This document shows, piece after piece, positions 1-12,507 of a DNA stretch of 64,000 nt. Position 1 is the first letter of the stretch. The number at the start of each line of letters is the position of its first letter. The position numbers and the translations under genes are program-made. The stretch comes from Platanthera guangdongensis. Taxonomy: Eukaryota > Streptophyta > Magnoliopsida > Asparagales > Orchidaceae. The notes below the pieces were generated by a model. The model ran no database searches and had not been told where the DNA came from. It worked only from the letters and a program-made list of their open reading frames with translations. The stretch covers positions 149,995,010-150,059,009 of the forward strand of contig CM077167.1 of NCBI GenBank assembly GCA_039583875.1, written 5' to 3'.

Positions 1-769
1 TGAGAAGTATTCATATGATGAAAATATTCCTGTACCTATTCTAAAAGGTCAGTATGATGAATAGTATGGTGATCAATATGATGATCAAGGTGGTGCTCAG
101 TTGGCTGAACCATCTACTACTACTATAATTCCTACATTCAGTCGCATTGCTGACCAGATAGCCAGAGCTAGAGATAAGTCTGTCGTTGAAGAATAAGAAG
201 ATGTCAGGCTAAGCAAGAAAAGGTACATAGAAGGGATGGAGACCAGACCAGTCTTTGAGAAGTGGAGTCCTCAATCATGGACCATCATCTTGTCTGCCTG
301 GGATCAGATAAAAGATAATAAAACTTACAGGGGAAAGCTTTATAGCTTCGAATGGGCCAAGCTAGAAAGAAATGAAGAGGCTAGGATGAAGTTCAAAAGA
401 GATAAAAGTCAGGTGCTTTGTCACAAGTTGATGTTGAGCCGAACAAGTACTTTCCTAAGCCCTACAACTATTTTGATAGATAAAAGGAGAAGAAGAATGA
501 AGAGAAGGAAAAGGCTGCAAAGAAACCAAGCAGGGGAATAATCATAAGGGAACCTGAAACATGATAATATATTTTTTGTACTCCTTAAGGGCTGTAGGAC
601 TGTGTAAGATATTTTAAGCACACTGTCTAGTTGTAATTATCTCCTTGAATGAAAATTACATTTTTGATTATGTGTCAAATCCTGCTCTTATGTATTGTGA
701 ATATGTTTTCTATCTTATGGAAGTGTATATTATTATCTAGGGTTCTGAATTCTTCAAACAGGGGGAGAT
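1..769 (+). pseudogene. 3' end of a Copia-type element: relic reading frame before the polypurine tract
   Basis: A plus-strand reading frame can be followed from the window edge to about 540, interrupted by at least two stops. It is rich in Asp, Tyr and Gln at first (YDDQYDDQGG-like), then charged, with Lys/Arg-rich residues at its end. I recognise no catalytic motif. It lies where SIRE-type Copia elements carry an extra or env-like frame, between pol and the 3' LTR, but that assignment is by position only. Bases 541-756 hold no frame I can support; an AT-rich tail leads into the tract GGGGGAGAT at 761-769, which sits directly against an LTR start. The rest of the element lies to the left of the window. 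Lineage within Copia is not determined. Confidence 0.5.
759..769 (+). promoter_or_regulatory. Polypurine tract of the left-edge Copia element
   Basis: CAGGGGGAGAT directly precedes TGTTGGGTCC, the start of an LTR. This tract-plus-TGTTGG junction is the usual plus-strand primer site and 3' LTR boundary of plant Copia elements; the same junction recurs at 47929/47930 in this window. Confidence 0.75.
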
Positions 770-997
770 TGTTGGGTCCTTTAATCACAATGTCCTAGAT
801 TTGAAGAAGGCCTATAAGATAATGGTATACACAAGATTGCATCTGATGCATGCTCTAAGTTTAATGCATGTAGGTTGTTTTTTGCTGCACTGATTTTATA
901 GGTAGTCTAAGTTACAATGACAAATGGACTCAAGATAGGATGTTGGTAAAGCAGAAATCTGGCTAAGTGTAGAAGCGTTGAATGAAGACAGTTCACT
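770..997 (+). repeat. Truncated 3' LTR of the left-edge Copia element
   Basis: Begins with TGTTGGGTCC right after the polypurine tract. Only about 228 bp remain before the sequence changes character at 998, where TGTAAGACCC begins. No CA terminus is visible, so the LTR was cut by the next insertion. No target duplication can be tested because both true ends are missing. Confidence 0.6.
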
Positions 998-2519
998 TGT
1001 AAGACCCTCTTTTTTTGCTACGCTACCGGGTCTTATGCCCAAAACTGCCATTTTGCGGTGACACCGACACTTGGGAAGGTCGTCACTACAAAATGTCGAT
1101 TCTGCCGGCCTTTACGATCACCAAAGAAAGAGAAGCATATACATAAATCAGATATATCCAAGTCCACACATCACATATAAGATATATATATAAGGAATCA
1201 CAGCAAGTTCACATAATAATAGAAGTCCGAAATATAAACGGTACGAATAAAAGTCAAATGAGCTTAATCCCGGTGCATCAAATCCTCACAACAACCCACT
1301 CGTAGAAGCTAAAGAAAGACTGTCACTCACGGAGCCAGAGACTGGCGCTCCCGCACTAGACTAGCCCAACTCCTTATGTACCGTGCTCCGCCGGTGCTGC
1401 AACTCCTGCTACTAGTCTCTGTCTCCCATCCGAATCCCCTGAAATGTTTGGTCCATCGACCGTTAGTCAAAAGACTAAGCCTGATTTCCAACACCCCTTC
1501 CCCAATTTCTCCTTGGCACCGAGCGGGAGGAATGATAGGAAAGCTATGAAGGTGGAGAGTGGTCAAAAGAAGATGATGGTGGACCTATTCTAGCAAGCAT
1601 ATAGTAAATCTACAGGGCTATAAAAGTAAAGGCAACTAATAATTCTATAATAAGAAAACGATAGAGTAAACAAGTATAGCAGAGCAGCAATATATGAAAA
1701 GTAAACCAAAAAATAAGTAACCTTAACTTATATGAATGCCCATACAAACATATAAGTTAAGGGGTCTTTTGCAAGACTCCCATCGTATAAAAAGTCCCAT
1801 AACAATTTATACATTGGGGTGTCAGGTTGTATGCAAATATGAGTGAAATGAAATGTTATGCCATGATTCATGCAAATGCAACACACGCACACAACTCCAT
1901 GCACACAGACCTATAGTCCCCCCTATTTGGAAGCTAGCATCACTCCTAGGAGCCTTTGCCATGACAAACAGAGATAGTGGGTCGGGCCACCCCACTCCTA
2001 GACGGGTATTTACACTATCAGGACTAGCCCTTATGTATGCCCCTGAAGGACACAATCAGGGTATCCGCGTACTTTGTTGACCCACCGCCAGACTTTCCCT
2101 TGGCCAAGTGTCCACCACAACTGCCTAGTAAGCATACCGATGCTGGTTTGAACAACCATCAAATACCAAAGACCCACCACTTTTATGCACATGCAACCTT
2201 GTGTTCCTGAGTCATCGGCTACTCGAACTAACCTGTCCGTTTCCACAACCATCAAGCCTACCGCTCGGCCAACCTAGCCAAAAAAACCTCCCGAAGTAAC
2301 GGGGTGAGTGAAAGTGAAGTCCTAGATTATTGCTAATTACTCTTGTATTCATTTTAGCCTTACAATTTAGATTAATCTCGGACTACCCTGGGCATTCCCT
2401 ATGAAGGGCTCTCGGGGGCACTAGGAACTACGATGGGCTGAAGCCCAAATCTCCCTTTCGCAAGGCACTTACTATTATAGGTGACTACCCAAGTTCAATC
2501 CCCTTCAATGTTATACTAA

Positions 2520-2964
2520 GGGTCTGTTTGGCGCAGCTCTGGCGGTTGGAGAATCTCTATTCTAGCCGCCAGAGCTATTTTTTCTATGTTTGGGACAGCT
2601 CCTTATGAAGAGCTTTTCGTAAATCTGGAGCTGTTTTGCAGCTTTTCGGAAATCCCCCTCCCCCTAGCTTCTGCTCCAGCAAAATAGCTTTCTCTCTCAC
2701 ATGTTTTGAAAATCTATCGGCCCCGACTTTTCCAATTCTTCCTGCAACTCGCAGGAGCTGATGGTCTCGCCGGAGCTGACATATCTCGCCGGAGACGACG
2801 CTCCCGCCTCCTCCCGCTCTCGTTCTATTTCTTCAAAGCGCACTTCTGCACAGAGCACCCAAACACTCTGCAGCTTTTCAAAACTGCTCCCCAGAGATCT
2901 ATTTTAAAACAGTTCTATCCAGACAGCAGCTTTTCGATCCGCCAGAGCTGTCCCAAACAGACCC
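2520..2964. mobile_element. Tourist-like (PIF/Harbinger) MITE
   Basis: A 445-bp element with terminal inverted repeats of 26 bp that match at 24 positions: it starts GGGTCTGTTTGG and ends CCAAACAGACCC. It is flanked on both sides by TAA (2517-2519 and 2965-2967), the 3-bp target duplication typical of PIF/Harbinger elements. It has no transposase frame. A 112-residue frame inside it (2706-3044) runs past the right end and is not a gene. Internal repeats of GCAGCTTTTC-like sequence extend the inverted symmetry. Confidence 0.85.
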
Positions 2965-4718
2965 TAAGTCTAACCCTAGTGTGTTTTGACTCTCTTTCTC
3001 TCCTTAGGAAAGACGATCTTTCGTCGATCCCGAGAACCACTTAACACTAGTCAACACAACACCCTTCCCATCATGAATCCCAATGATGAACTCAATTTCA
3101 CTTTACCAAATCAGCATATCATTAACCCAACTCCCTATATCCTTCCCACATGCTAACACAATTTTGCAGTTTTACTATATGCAGACCAATCTAAGCTATA
3201 TGATGAGAATGAGAGGTGTCCCCTTCCAATATTCATCCAAGCGACCTAAGATTATTACTGGTGGCCTATCATGATATATCTAGCTTAAATCCAGAAACTT
3301 GTAATTTTCCTAATTAATTTGGCATTTATTAAATGTTTCCCAAATTAGATAATTAGTGGTTTTGAACATGAAGTAATAGAATTCCTTAAGTTCTGGCCAC
3401 TGAAGAATTATGAACACAATATGATGCCAAAATATCAGAGAATACCAAGTTTCACAAATTTTTATAAATTTATTATCCCCTAAATAATTAATTCAAGATA
3501 ATTACAATAATTAAAGATAAAGAGGGAAGTACCGTCAAATAATATCCAAAAATTACACAAAAATTACCAGAGCTTTAATATGATCATAAAACATTACTGA
3601 CTATGTTTCATATAATTCCAAGGTCGGTAAGCTATATAGAAAAATACTTCAAATGTATCCCTAATAAGGAACTTTGTGAATAAACATACTTGTAATCTCT
3701 TCTAAACAATATGAAATAATTTTACAAGCTTTAATATGCGCTAAAACGTTCTCTGGCCAAGTTTTCATGAATTTAAAATGACTAAACACTCTTATGTTTG
3801 TGAAGGAAGTACCATAAATACCAATCCAAAATTTACACTAAAATTTCAAAAGCTTTTTAACAACAATATATAATCAGAGCCTAACTTTCAAGATCATTCA
3901 TGGTCATATGGTTAGGTAAGAAAATCATGATCAAAAGTGCACTAATTTGTCCTAAGTAATTTCCAATTGATTAAAGTTGTGTGCATATGTCTAAATGTCA
4001 CCAAATTTCTTTCTAGGTCTATTCCCTGCCCTAAGATCACATGGACTAAACTCCAAGTCCATACAAGGACATATCACCCTATGTCCATCACAAACCCCCA
4101 AAGTTCAACATTTGGGTTTGAACTAGGGTCATAGGGAAAATCCATCCTAATCCACCCCAAACTCCAAGTGAGGGTGTTTTAACTGACCTTGAAGCTCTGG
4201 ACAAAGTCTCATCCCCTTTGGGTGAGAATTGACCCCTCCATGCCCCAAGCACCCTTTTACCCTAATTTACCCTTTAGCGACCAAATTTCGGTTACACCAA
4301 TACTTATCCAAATCAACCCCAAATGGGCTGAGATTTTATCAGTGATATATAATGACCCTAAGGACCAATCACCAAAATATTTGTTAATTATGAGGTAATT
4401 ATGCCCTAAATATAATTCATACATGGATTATTAAATTTATACAAAAACTATAGAATTTTTTTTTTCAAAAACTCCCATTTTTAGATATGTCAAATGTATA
4501 GATAAGAGTGACTGCCAGTCCAAATTTTAAGTCATTTGGATGTATAGATTGGTGAGGGCACTCAATTAAGTCTCTGACAAGCCCTATGTATAGACTGCAC
4601 CATTTTGAGTGTTATGGTAAGACCACTGATCCAAACAGATTGAAATCAATTTTAAAATAAGGTCGACTTCAAGCCCTACAATTTTCATGTTGACTACATT
4701 TTCTGAAAAGGCATATAA

Positions 4719-4839
4719 GGGCCTTATTTGACAACATCAAAAAGATGCATGTTAAAGGATAATAATCACTATGCTTTATATATAATATATTAATATTTTT
4801 TAAGAACACTGTTCATCTTCTCAACCCAAACAACAGGCC
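4719..4839. repeat. Possible small degraded MITE
   Basis: About 121 bp whose two ends are imperfect inverted repeats: GGGCCTTATTTG at left and CAAACAACAGGCC-like at right, with the symmetry continuing inward through AAGATG/CATCTT words. Flanking trinucleotides are TAA on the left and TTA on the right, so a clean target duplication is not shown. The interior is AT-rich. It may be a hAT or PIF relic, or chance similarity. Confidence 0.35.
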
Positions 4840-5411
4840 GTTAAAAATGCCCTAAACCTGTAGCTTTTGCGTGAGCCACCGCTGGCCATCCGGACACCTC
4901 CCTGGCCAGCCACCGCCACCACCACCTCCGTCGAGGTGGTGGCTAATGTCCGACAGTGGTTTGGCCGCCGAAGGTGGTGGTTTCCAGCGAACCCGCTACC
5001 ATGATTTTTGGAATTTCTCCATTTATTTCTCACTTGGATAGGCTTGTTTGAGCAAGATTTCTCTTCCTAATTTGATCTAGATACTAGCACAAGGGGATAA
5101 GAGGAGAAGCAAACCTTATTTGGGGTTCGACGACGGCGCTGGCGGTAGTTGGCCGTGGCTTTCCCTTCTCCGGCGAGCTTGTCCGATTCCTCGATCCTCC
5201 ACCAAAACCTTTGATGCAATACATTATTTTGACAGCCAAGGACGTTTTGAAGGTGATGGGATGGTCAAAGGTGGGAATGAGGGGCTGCATAGGGGGATTT
5301 ATATTTTTTTCATGGAGGGGAGGTGAAGGGGTGGTTGGCCCTGGTGGTTGGGCTCCTCCATTGATGGTGGCTGATGAGAAACTTATGGGAATATCTTCCC
5401 AAGGGTCAGGT

Positions 5412-7715
5412 TGTAACACCCCTATCCGTCGCATAGTATATAGCAGTAGGTCCGGCCGGGGCCCGACGCCATATACCACAGACAGACCGGGTGGTTACGT
5501 ATGGAAACCATCCAACCAATCTCAACATCCTACACAGAGCATTCTAGCGGAAGCAGTTTATATAAGTTGTAGACAAGAACCCAGCATTAGAGCACGAATG
5601 TCCACTATTACAAAATTAGGAATGTATACAAAATACCTAAAATCGGCCTTAAGGCCTTATAGAATGTTTCACTTGAATAATACATGATTTACAAACCTCG
5701 GCACGCAGGCCGGTCATACATGAATAAAACAGAAACATTTCTACTTGGGCCTTCGAGGGCCAGCTTCGCAAAAAGGGCTTTAGCCCGCTATTGACCGCTT
5801 GGTCCAGCTGCACCTGCAAGCAACAAACCACCGCACGGTGGCAAAACAAGGCAACGGTCAGCAATGCTGACCAAATTATAACGATCCCGCCCCCAACTCG
5901 GGCGGCGGCGATGCTCCTTCCCTGCATTTCATTAGCATAAGCGAGCCATACATATAACCATAGCCATTTCATCACAGACGTTGGCTCGTACGGCCACACG
6001 TCCCGTGCACTCAGGGCACATTCTCGGTGAACCGGTCGATGTTACGTCAATTAAAGTCATTAACATTCCGGACTCACCACCGCCACTTAGACGGCCATTC
6101 CTATGAGCAATTAGTCTTCCTGGCCTGGGTCACGACAATTCAAGCCGTTGACCGCCGAAGACTCCCATCTATGCCAACGGCGAGTGCCACGTAACCTTAG
6201 GTCTCTCTAACCGAACGACATAAAGCGGGTACGGCTCCATCTAACCCGTGCTCACTTCGCAACGACAATTTAAGCCATTTGCCCGGGTCAAACTTTCACC
6301 GAGTCCCATTCTACCGCAAGACACATAACCCAGTTATGTTCGAGTTGGCTCTCAGGCCACCAAGTTGGCCAGATCTCGTATTCGCCCAGTTTTTCGGGTG
6401 CACCTTTGGGTTAGTCCCTAAGGCTCCCTGCTGCAATCTACCGCGTAGAAAACCCGAAAAACACCCAATAGCACGGAGTCTTCTCCGGCCTTAAGCAATG
6501 CAACATCACCGATCCAGACTAACATGTCCGGGTAGGCTTCACACAAAATGCCTACGTCCGTTCTCGCATACGGACTCTAAACAACGGGGACTTTACATAT
6601 CTACCCGAAGGAACGCCTTCAACTCTCCGCAAACTCGCGAGAGCGGGCTTCCTATGCTAAGAAAAGGAGCGATTCATGCTCAAGATGAGTATCGTTACCC
6701 TTGAGTTCCTCTTTGGCGCCATCGAAAAGTAATCAGATAGAAATCACCGCACTTGCGTTGCCTCCGTGGATCCGGAGTCGGCTTGCGATTCGGAGCTCCG
6801 AAGCTCCTCCAATGGCGGATCTAGCTCTTCTTCCTCCAAGGGCTCTCCTCTTTCTCCAAGGGTTTGGAGAGATGAAAAAGGTAAGAAAGTGATGGATTTT
6901 CTAAGTCAAACCCGGGTATATCCTCTCAGGAACCATCCCCAGCCGTTAGATCTTCAATCAAGGAAACGAACGGCTTTGATTCGGGGCTGAAATGCCCAAT
7001 TTGGACCAAACACGGCCTGGCACACGCCCGTGTCCAGGGCCGTGTGCCGCATTCGCCGTCAAAATCGAATCTCCTGGACCTCACACGGGTATCGAACACG
7101 CCCGTGTTCGAGCTGACACGCCCGTGTTCCAGCTGACACGACCGTGTAGCCGGCCGTGTACCCCATGATTTTCCCCCGTTTACAACCCGAGCACTGCACG
7201 GGTTCTAGGACACGCCCGTGTCCTTGCCCGTGTCACCTTGACACGCCTGGGCCCCAGGCCGTGTACAAGGTCTCGACATTTCGTCGAGTGGAGATCGACG
7301 ACTCGATGACACGACCTTGGACACGCCCGTGTCCTAGGTCGTGTGCCTTGTCTCGACGATCGTCGAGCGAATCTCGACGAATTCCCCGGGACGATCGTCG
7401 ACACGGGTCGACACGCCCGGAGACACGCCCGTGTCGTGGGCCGTGTGCCCATTCTCGACGAATCGTCGAGTATAACTCGACAATTTCTCGGCTAAGTGTC
7501 GACACGGGTCGACACGCCCTGCGACAGGCCCGTGTCGTAGGCCGTGTGCCCACTCTCGATGAATCGTCGAGTATAACTCGACGACTTCGCGGCTAAGTGC
7601 CGACACGCGCTGACACGCCCTGGGACACGCCCGTGTCCCAGGCCGTGTGCCTTCAGCCAAAACCAAAACTGGCCCAAAACGTCCCCTTTGCTCCTTTGAG
7701 TTTCGGGGCGTTACA
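5412..7715 (-). repeat. Tekay 3' LTR (2304 bp)
   Basis: Starts TGTAACACCC and ends GGCGTTACA on the plus strand. Collinear with 12583-14901. Its right part (about 7010-7660), which is the sense-strand U3, is packed with the near-palindrome GACACG-CC-CGTGTC and with TCGACGAATCGTCGAG-type words, spaced irregularly by 20-60 bp. The left part is less repetitive and contains the sense-strand U5. Several frames of 60-158 residues cross the LTR on both strands; they are products of repeat composition, not genes. Confidence 0.88.
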
Positions 7716-7756
7716 ACTCTACCCCTCTTCAAAGAATTTCGCCCACGAAATTACAT
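7716..7756 (-). promoter_or_regulatory. Tekay polypurine tract with adjacent hairpin
   Basis: On the sense (minus) strand the tract GAAGAGGGGTAGAG lies directly before the 3' LTR start TGTAACG. Immediately upstream is a short perfect hairpin, AATTTCG-TGGG-CGAAATT. A close relative of this hairpin-plus-purine module occurs near the primer binding site at 12508-12548. Confidence 0.65.
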
Positions 7757-9117
7757 AAAGGAAAGACATGTACAAAACCAAATTTGTACCTGAGCGGAAC
7801 AACTCCGGATATTCGTCAAGCATAGTCTTCTCTCGCTCCCAGGAGAGCTCCTCACGACCGCAATTGTCCCACCGGACCTTGACCATCCTGATCTCTTTAT
7901 TGCGTAGCCGCTTGACCTCCGAGTCCTCAATCCGCACGGGCTTGACCTTTGTCGTTAGCCCACTTTCCACCGGCACTTGATCGACCGCGATCACTTGCGT
8001 AGGCTCTTGCACCGCCTTCCGAAGCACCGAAATGTGGAATACATCGTGTAAACCACCTAGCTCCACCGAGAGCTTCAACCGATAGCCGCTTCACCAACTC
8101 GCTCCAGAACCTCGAACGGTCCAAGGTATCTGGGCTTAGCTTTTTCAATCGCCGCACCCGCGAGACACCCTTGAATGGCTTGATCTTCAAGTATACATAA
8201 TCGCCCACAGCGAACTCCACGTTCCTGTGCTTGGCATTATAGTACTTTGCTTGCCGGTCCTGAGCAATAAGCAACCTCTCCCGAATGGTTCTCACCAAAG
8301 AAGTAGCACCCTCTACTTCCGATCGCTTATATAACTTTGACTCACCCGTTTCTATCCAAGACAACGGCGTGCGACATCTTCTACCATATAGGGCCTCGAA
8401 GGCGCCATCTGAATACTTGCTTGGTAGCTGTTGTTGTATGCGAACTCCACCAAATAAAGGTGGTCTTCCCATTGCTTTCCAAATCCAAGACACACATGCG
8501 AAGCATGTCTTCCATGGTTCTATTGACCCTCTCAGTCTGCCCATCCGTTTGCGGATGGAAGGCTGTGCTAAACTTCAGCTTTGTTCCCAACATTTGCTGC
8601 ACTAGCCTCCAATCATTGGACGTGAACCGCCCATCTCGGTCACTCACGATGCTGCGGGGCACACCATGAAGCCGTACTATATTATCCACATAAAGCTTGC
8701 CAGCTTCTCCACCGGATCGTCCTTCCTATGCGGAATAAAATGTGACACCTTCGACAATCGATCAACAACCACCCAAATGGCGTCGTTCCCCTTTTGCGAC
8801 CTTGGCAAACCGTGCACAAAGTCCATAGAGATGTCGTCGAATTTCCACTCCGGAATAGGCAAGGACTTAAGAAATCCTCCCGGCTTTTGGCACTCCGCCT
8901 TTACCAAGGCGCAGGTTTGGCACTTCGCTACGTATAGCGCAACATCCTTTTTCAAACCCGGCCACCAAAATAGTTTCTTTACATCACGGTACATCTTCGT
9001 GCTCCCCGGGTGAATCGAGTACTTGGTATGGTGTGCCTCGTACAACAACTCCACCCGTAAATTGCCCACACTTGGGACGCACAAACGACCGTCTTTCCAA
9101 AGCAATCCGTCCTCCAC
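7719..9117 (-). pseudogene. Tekay pol: integrase and chromodomain-like C-terminus (frameshifted)
   Basis: The integrase zinc-binding region is at about 8900-9050 with the HH...CC pattern (LLYEAHH, then CQTCALVK). The catalytic core follows: DFVHGLPRS and VVDRLSK (first Asp), [10 protein letters not shown] (second Asp), [13 protein letters not shown] (Glu). Downstream come [10 protein letters not shown] and DRQAKYYNAKHR, typical of Gypsy integrase C-termini, then LGGLHDVFHISVLRK and finally a chromodomain-like end with KVRWDNCGREELSWE. The role would be insertion of element cDNA, with the chromodomain steering it toward certain chromatin. The segment is spread over at least three frames joined by one-base shifts near 8690, 8400-8540 and 7930-8080, so no intact protein is encoded as written. 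The last frame stops just inside the 3' LTR boundary, as expected. Confidence 0.85.
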
Positions 9118-9232
9118 GACGAATTGGAATTTGACCCATCCAGAGCCTCTATCATGAACTGCTTCATATGAGCATCCATATCCAAAGCCTGCCGAATCCG
9201 ATCAGCCAGGTCATATTGGACTTCAGTCCAAT

Positions 9233-10706
9233 TCAGCACTGCTTCAGCACTTGATTGTCTGTCCACACAAACAATCTCCAACGCCTCCACTCCTGCACCA
9301 ACCGCTCATCATGCACCGATAGCCAATTGGCTTGAGCTGGGGCTCGACGACTCAACGCGTCCGCAACCGCATTCCCTTTGCCAGGCACGTAGTGGATCTT
9401 GAATGTATAGTCCCCCAGGAACTCCATCCATCTACGCTGCCGCATATTCAGATCTTTCTGATCAATCAGTACTTTAGGCTCTTGTGATCGGTGTAGATAT
9501 CAATCTTCACACCGTACAAATAGTGTCTCCACAGCTTCAAGGCAAAAATCACGGCCGCTAACTCCAAGTCATGGACCGGATAATTCCTCTCGTGCACTTT
9601 TAGCTGTCTCGAGCCATAAGCTATCACGCTTCTGTGCTGCAGTAGCACGCAACCCAAACCGCTGCCCGAAGCATCGCTATATATCTCATAGCCTTCGGTT
9701 CCACATGGCGAACTCAGCACAGGCGCCGTGGTCAACCGACACTTCATTCCTCAAAAGCTCGCGCGCACTCCGGCGTCCAAACGAACTTATGCTCCTTCCT
9801 CGTCAAAGTAGTGAGAGGTAGCGCTATCCGCGAGAAGTTCTCTACGAAGCGCCTATAATAACCGGCAAGCCCCAAAAAGCTCCGGACTTCTGCTACCGTA
9901 GCAAGCTCAGGCCACTCCCGTATCGCAACAATCTTCGCCGGATCCACCGCAATACCCTCTCCACTCACTATATGCCCGAGGAACGCCACTGAGGATAGCC
10001 AAAACTCGCACTTCGAGAACTTGGCATACAACTGATTTCTCCTTAGCGTCTCCAACACCAAATGAAGATGCTTGAAGTGATCTTCCTCACTTTGCGAGTA
10101 CACCAAATATCGTCGATGAAGACGATCACGAAATGGTCCAAGTACTCCTTGAACGTCCTGTTCATCAATCCATGAACACTGACGGCGCATTAGTCAGCCC
10201 AAACGCATGACCGTAAACTCATAATGCCCGTATCTCGTACTAAACGCTGTCTTCGGGATATCACTCTCCCTTATTCCGCAGCTGATAGTACCCAGCCTTG
10301 AGATCCAACTTCGAGTACACCGTCGACCCGACTAACTGATCAAAGAGATCATCAATCCGAGGGATCGGGTACTTGTTCTTCTCAGTCAGCTTGTTTAGCT
10401 CCCGATAATCAATACAAAGCTCAAGCTTCCGTCCTTCTTCTTAACAAAGAGGACCGGTGCGCTCCAAGGCGAAGAACTCGGGCGCACATACCCTTGCTCC
10501 AACAACTCTTGCAGTTGAACTTTCAGCTCCGCCATTTCCTTAGGCGCTAGCCGATACGGAGATCGTGACACAGGCTTTGCACCTGGCACTAGCTCGATCG
10601 TAAAATCTATCTCCCGTTTAGGCGGGCTCCAGGAAGATCTGCGGGGACACATCAGGGTATTCCGATACCACTGAAATACAATCCAAAGCGGGCTTCGGCT
10701 TTGCAA
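9233..10706 (-). pseudogene. Tekay pol: reverse transcriptase and RNase H (frameshifted)
   Basis: Reverse transcriptase begins around 10600 with [18 protein letters not shown] and continues with [17 protein letters not shown]. The catalytic box FIDDI is readable at about 10120 in a frame one base out from its neighbours. [17 protein letters not shown] and [15 protein letters not shown] follow. RNase H is at 9466-9747 ([43 protein letters not shown]), with [17 protein letters not shown] after it. The missing base just after FIDDI and other shifts at 10200-10440 disrupt the core. The enzyme would copy genomic RNA into DNA and degrade the RNA strand. The lost bases lie in ordinary sequence, so they may be mutations or consensus errors. 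Confidence 0.87.
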
Positions 10707-11128
10707 CCTCCACTAGTGTAAAGAACAGTTCTGCTCCAGCACGAACCGCCTTCACCACCTGAAGAGCAGACATCAACGTCTTGCTCGACCCCTTTAAGCC
10801 CGTAAAACGTCGTCTCACGACTCGCTCCCAGCTTAACTTCCTTGCTACCGCAATCTATATGGCCTGCTGCTCTGAGAGCCAGTCCATGCCAATATGATGT
10901 CGAACTCCACAACGGAAGTAAAGACGCCCGCAGGTCGAACTCCTGCTCCCCAATACGAATCTTAACATCGCAGATCCTATCCGCTCGCATCGAACACCCA
11001 TTGGGCAACAACACATCCAACTTATCCTTCGCCATCGAAGAGAGGGACTCCGATGCGTGATATAAATCCTTCGGACAAGAAGGAGTGTGAAGCTCCCGTA
11101 TCGAAGAGTGCTCGTGCCGGATTTTCAC
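10620..11128 (-). pseudogene. Tekay pol: aspartic protease (frameshifted)
   Basis: The active-site motif ALFDTGASHSF is readable near 11075-11110, but only in a frame different from the long downstream frame that carries YHASESLSSMAKDKLD, LPNGCSM and RIGEQEFDLRA. A second shift separates the WxHG/DW-like hydrophobic part from AHIDCGSKEVKLGA-type residues, then ETTFYGLKG. The protein would cleave the Gag-Pol precursor. Its place between the gag zinc knuckle and RT is standard. The catalytic Asp-Thr-Gly itself is intact. Confidence 0.75.
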
Positions 11129-11339
11129 AAATCAATACAAATCCTAAACAAGCAGTGGTAAGGTAACATGTGCATAACAAGCATTTAAAGAAATTGACTT
11201 GCTATAAATTAAACCGTACCTGTCACCACATCAGCTTGTTTAATGGCCTCCTGTTGGCCAAGATTGTAGACCCTTGGTTGGGCCGGAGCATAGTGGGATG
11301 CGGTCGACTCCACCGCCTTTCCCTTCTCTTCATATGTAG

Positions 11340-12359
11340 CTCCTGGCCTCCTCTCGGACTTAGGACGTCCGCTCCAACAATCACGGGCAAAGTGCCCCGT
11401 CTTTCCACATGTAAAACACGCGCCTGGGGTCCGACTCGTAGTCGCCCCAAAGCACCAGAAGGAGCTGGACCCGAAGTCCTATGCTTCTTGAAAGACCTCC
11501 GATAGCCGACTTTGAAGTAGTCGGCACCTGAACTCAGATTTCTTTCACCCAAGCTTTTCTTTCTTGCTGTACATTCTTCATGTCCTTCTCCAAGGACCGG
11601 GCAGTATTGACCAAGGTTAAGAAACCCTGCGTCATCGGCCCTGACAGTAATAGTCTCAGCTCATCCCTCAAGCCTTCATAAAAACGATTAGTCTTGCGCT
11701 CCTCATCCATGATGGTGGAGCTAGCATAACGACTCAACCGCGTAAACTCGTGGAGATATTCATCCACGCTCCTCTCACCCTGCACCAACTTCAGGAACTC
11801 ATTCTCCATTGAATCCTCTGAGTAGAAGGGAGGTATCTTGCTAAGAACAATCCCGAGAACTCTTCCATCGGAACGTCTATCAGTTGTCTACCTCTCAAAT
11901 GATGCAGCTCCAATCCTTCCCACCACATCTTGCTTCACCGTCCAGCAGGAACGTAGCGATGGTGGTCATTTGCCACTCCTCCGTCTCCGTCGCTGTCATG
12001 ACTCTCTTCACCCTAGAGAGCCAGTCTTCAGCCTGAGATGGGGTTCCCAACCCCGAGAATAACGGAGGGTTAAAGCTCATTACATGCTTCAACTGCCTCT
12101 CAGTTGCCCTCCTTGGCACTATCGGTTCTACAACCACTTGCTCCACCCTCCTCGGCTCAGCCTCTTGCAGAGGTTCTTGCTCCATCACAGGAGCGGGCTG
12201 CTGCGCTTGCCTTCCAGGCTGCGCATTAATCACGGCCAACACCGCTTCAGCCACCAATCGTATATTTCTCAGCCGACAGAGGTGTTGCGGAGCAACATCC
12301 GGTGCACTACTAGCCTCAGAAACTCGGCGTTCTGACGGCCCAACACCACTTCTGGTCAC
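11340..12359 (-). pseudogene. Tekay gag with CCHC zinc knuckle (frameshifted)
   Basis: The first Met at 12359 begins MTRSGVGPSERR. A Gln/Pro/Glu-rich N-terminal part leads to FSGLGTPSQAEDWLSRV and the W-containing capsid segment. After a shift near 11900 the retrotransposon gag core continues: FLKLVQGERSVDEYLHEFTRLSRYA and RFYEGLRDELRL. A zinc knuckle CFTCGKTGHFARDC (C-X2-C-X4-H-X4-C) is at 11377-11418 on the minus strand. The product would form the virus-like particle and bind the RNA. The leader from 12360 to 12562 has no frame. Confidence 0.82.
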
Positions 12360-12507
12360 CTATAGTGGTACAAAACACCGTTAAGCGACCAAATAAATTG
12401 CAAACAGCAATTATAGGAACACGCAGGTTCCTCAAACACGAGTATTTTCATTCCTAAGTGGACATTCATGGTTCTTTTACCATTATAACGATGACGCACA
12501 CAATGTG

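Larger units (their letters stand above)
998..5411 (-). repeat. Degraded Gypsy-type LTR-derived region, probably minus orientation
   Basis: The stretch begins TGTAAGACCC, resembling the TGTAACACCC terminus of the Tekay LTR at 5412. It has no sustained coding frame: short frames on both strands show no domain. The middle (about 3000-4750) is AT-rich; the last 600 bases are GC-rich with CCG and GGTGG runs. I read it as one long degraded LTR in minus orientation, split by a MITE at 2520-2964 and truncated at 5411 by the Tekay insertion. I found no matching 3' terminus, so the boundaries and the single-LTR reading are inference. It could instead be several small fragments or unique host intergenic DNA. 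Confidence 0.35.

Noticed and set aside
1327..2255. Short frames on both strands at 1327-2255 as small host genes
   Set aside because: Overlapping on opposite strands, no motifs, embedded in repeat-like DNA.
5211..5687. 158-residue plus-strand frame as a host gene
   Set aside because: It crosses the boundary into the Tekay LTR at 5412 and has no recognisable domain.
7156..7732. Arg/Pro/Thr-rich frames in the Tekay LTR (up to 146 residues, both strands)
   Set aside because: Generated by the CACGCCCGTGTC repeats; not conserved in the second LTR.
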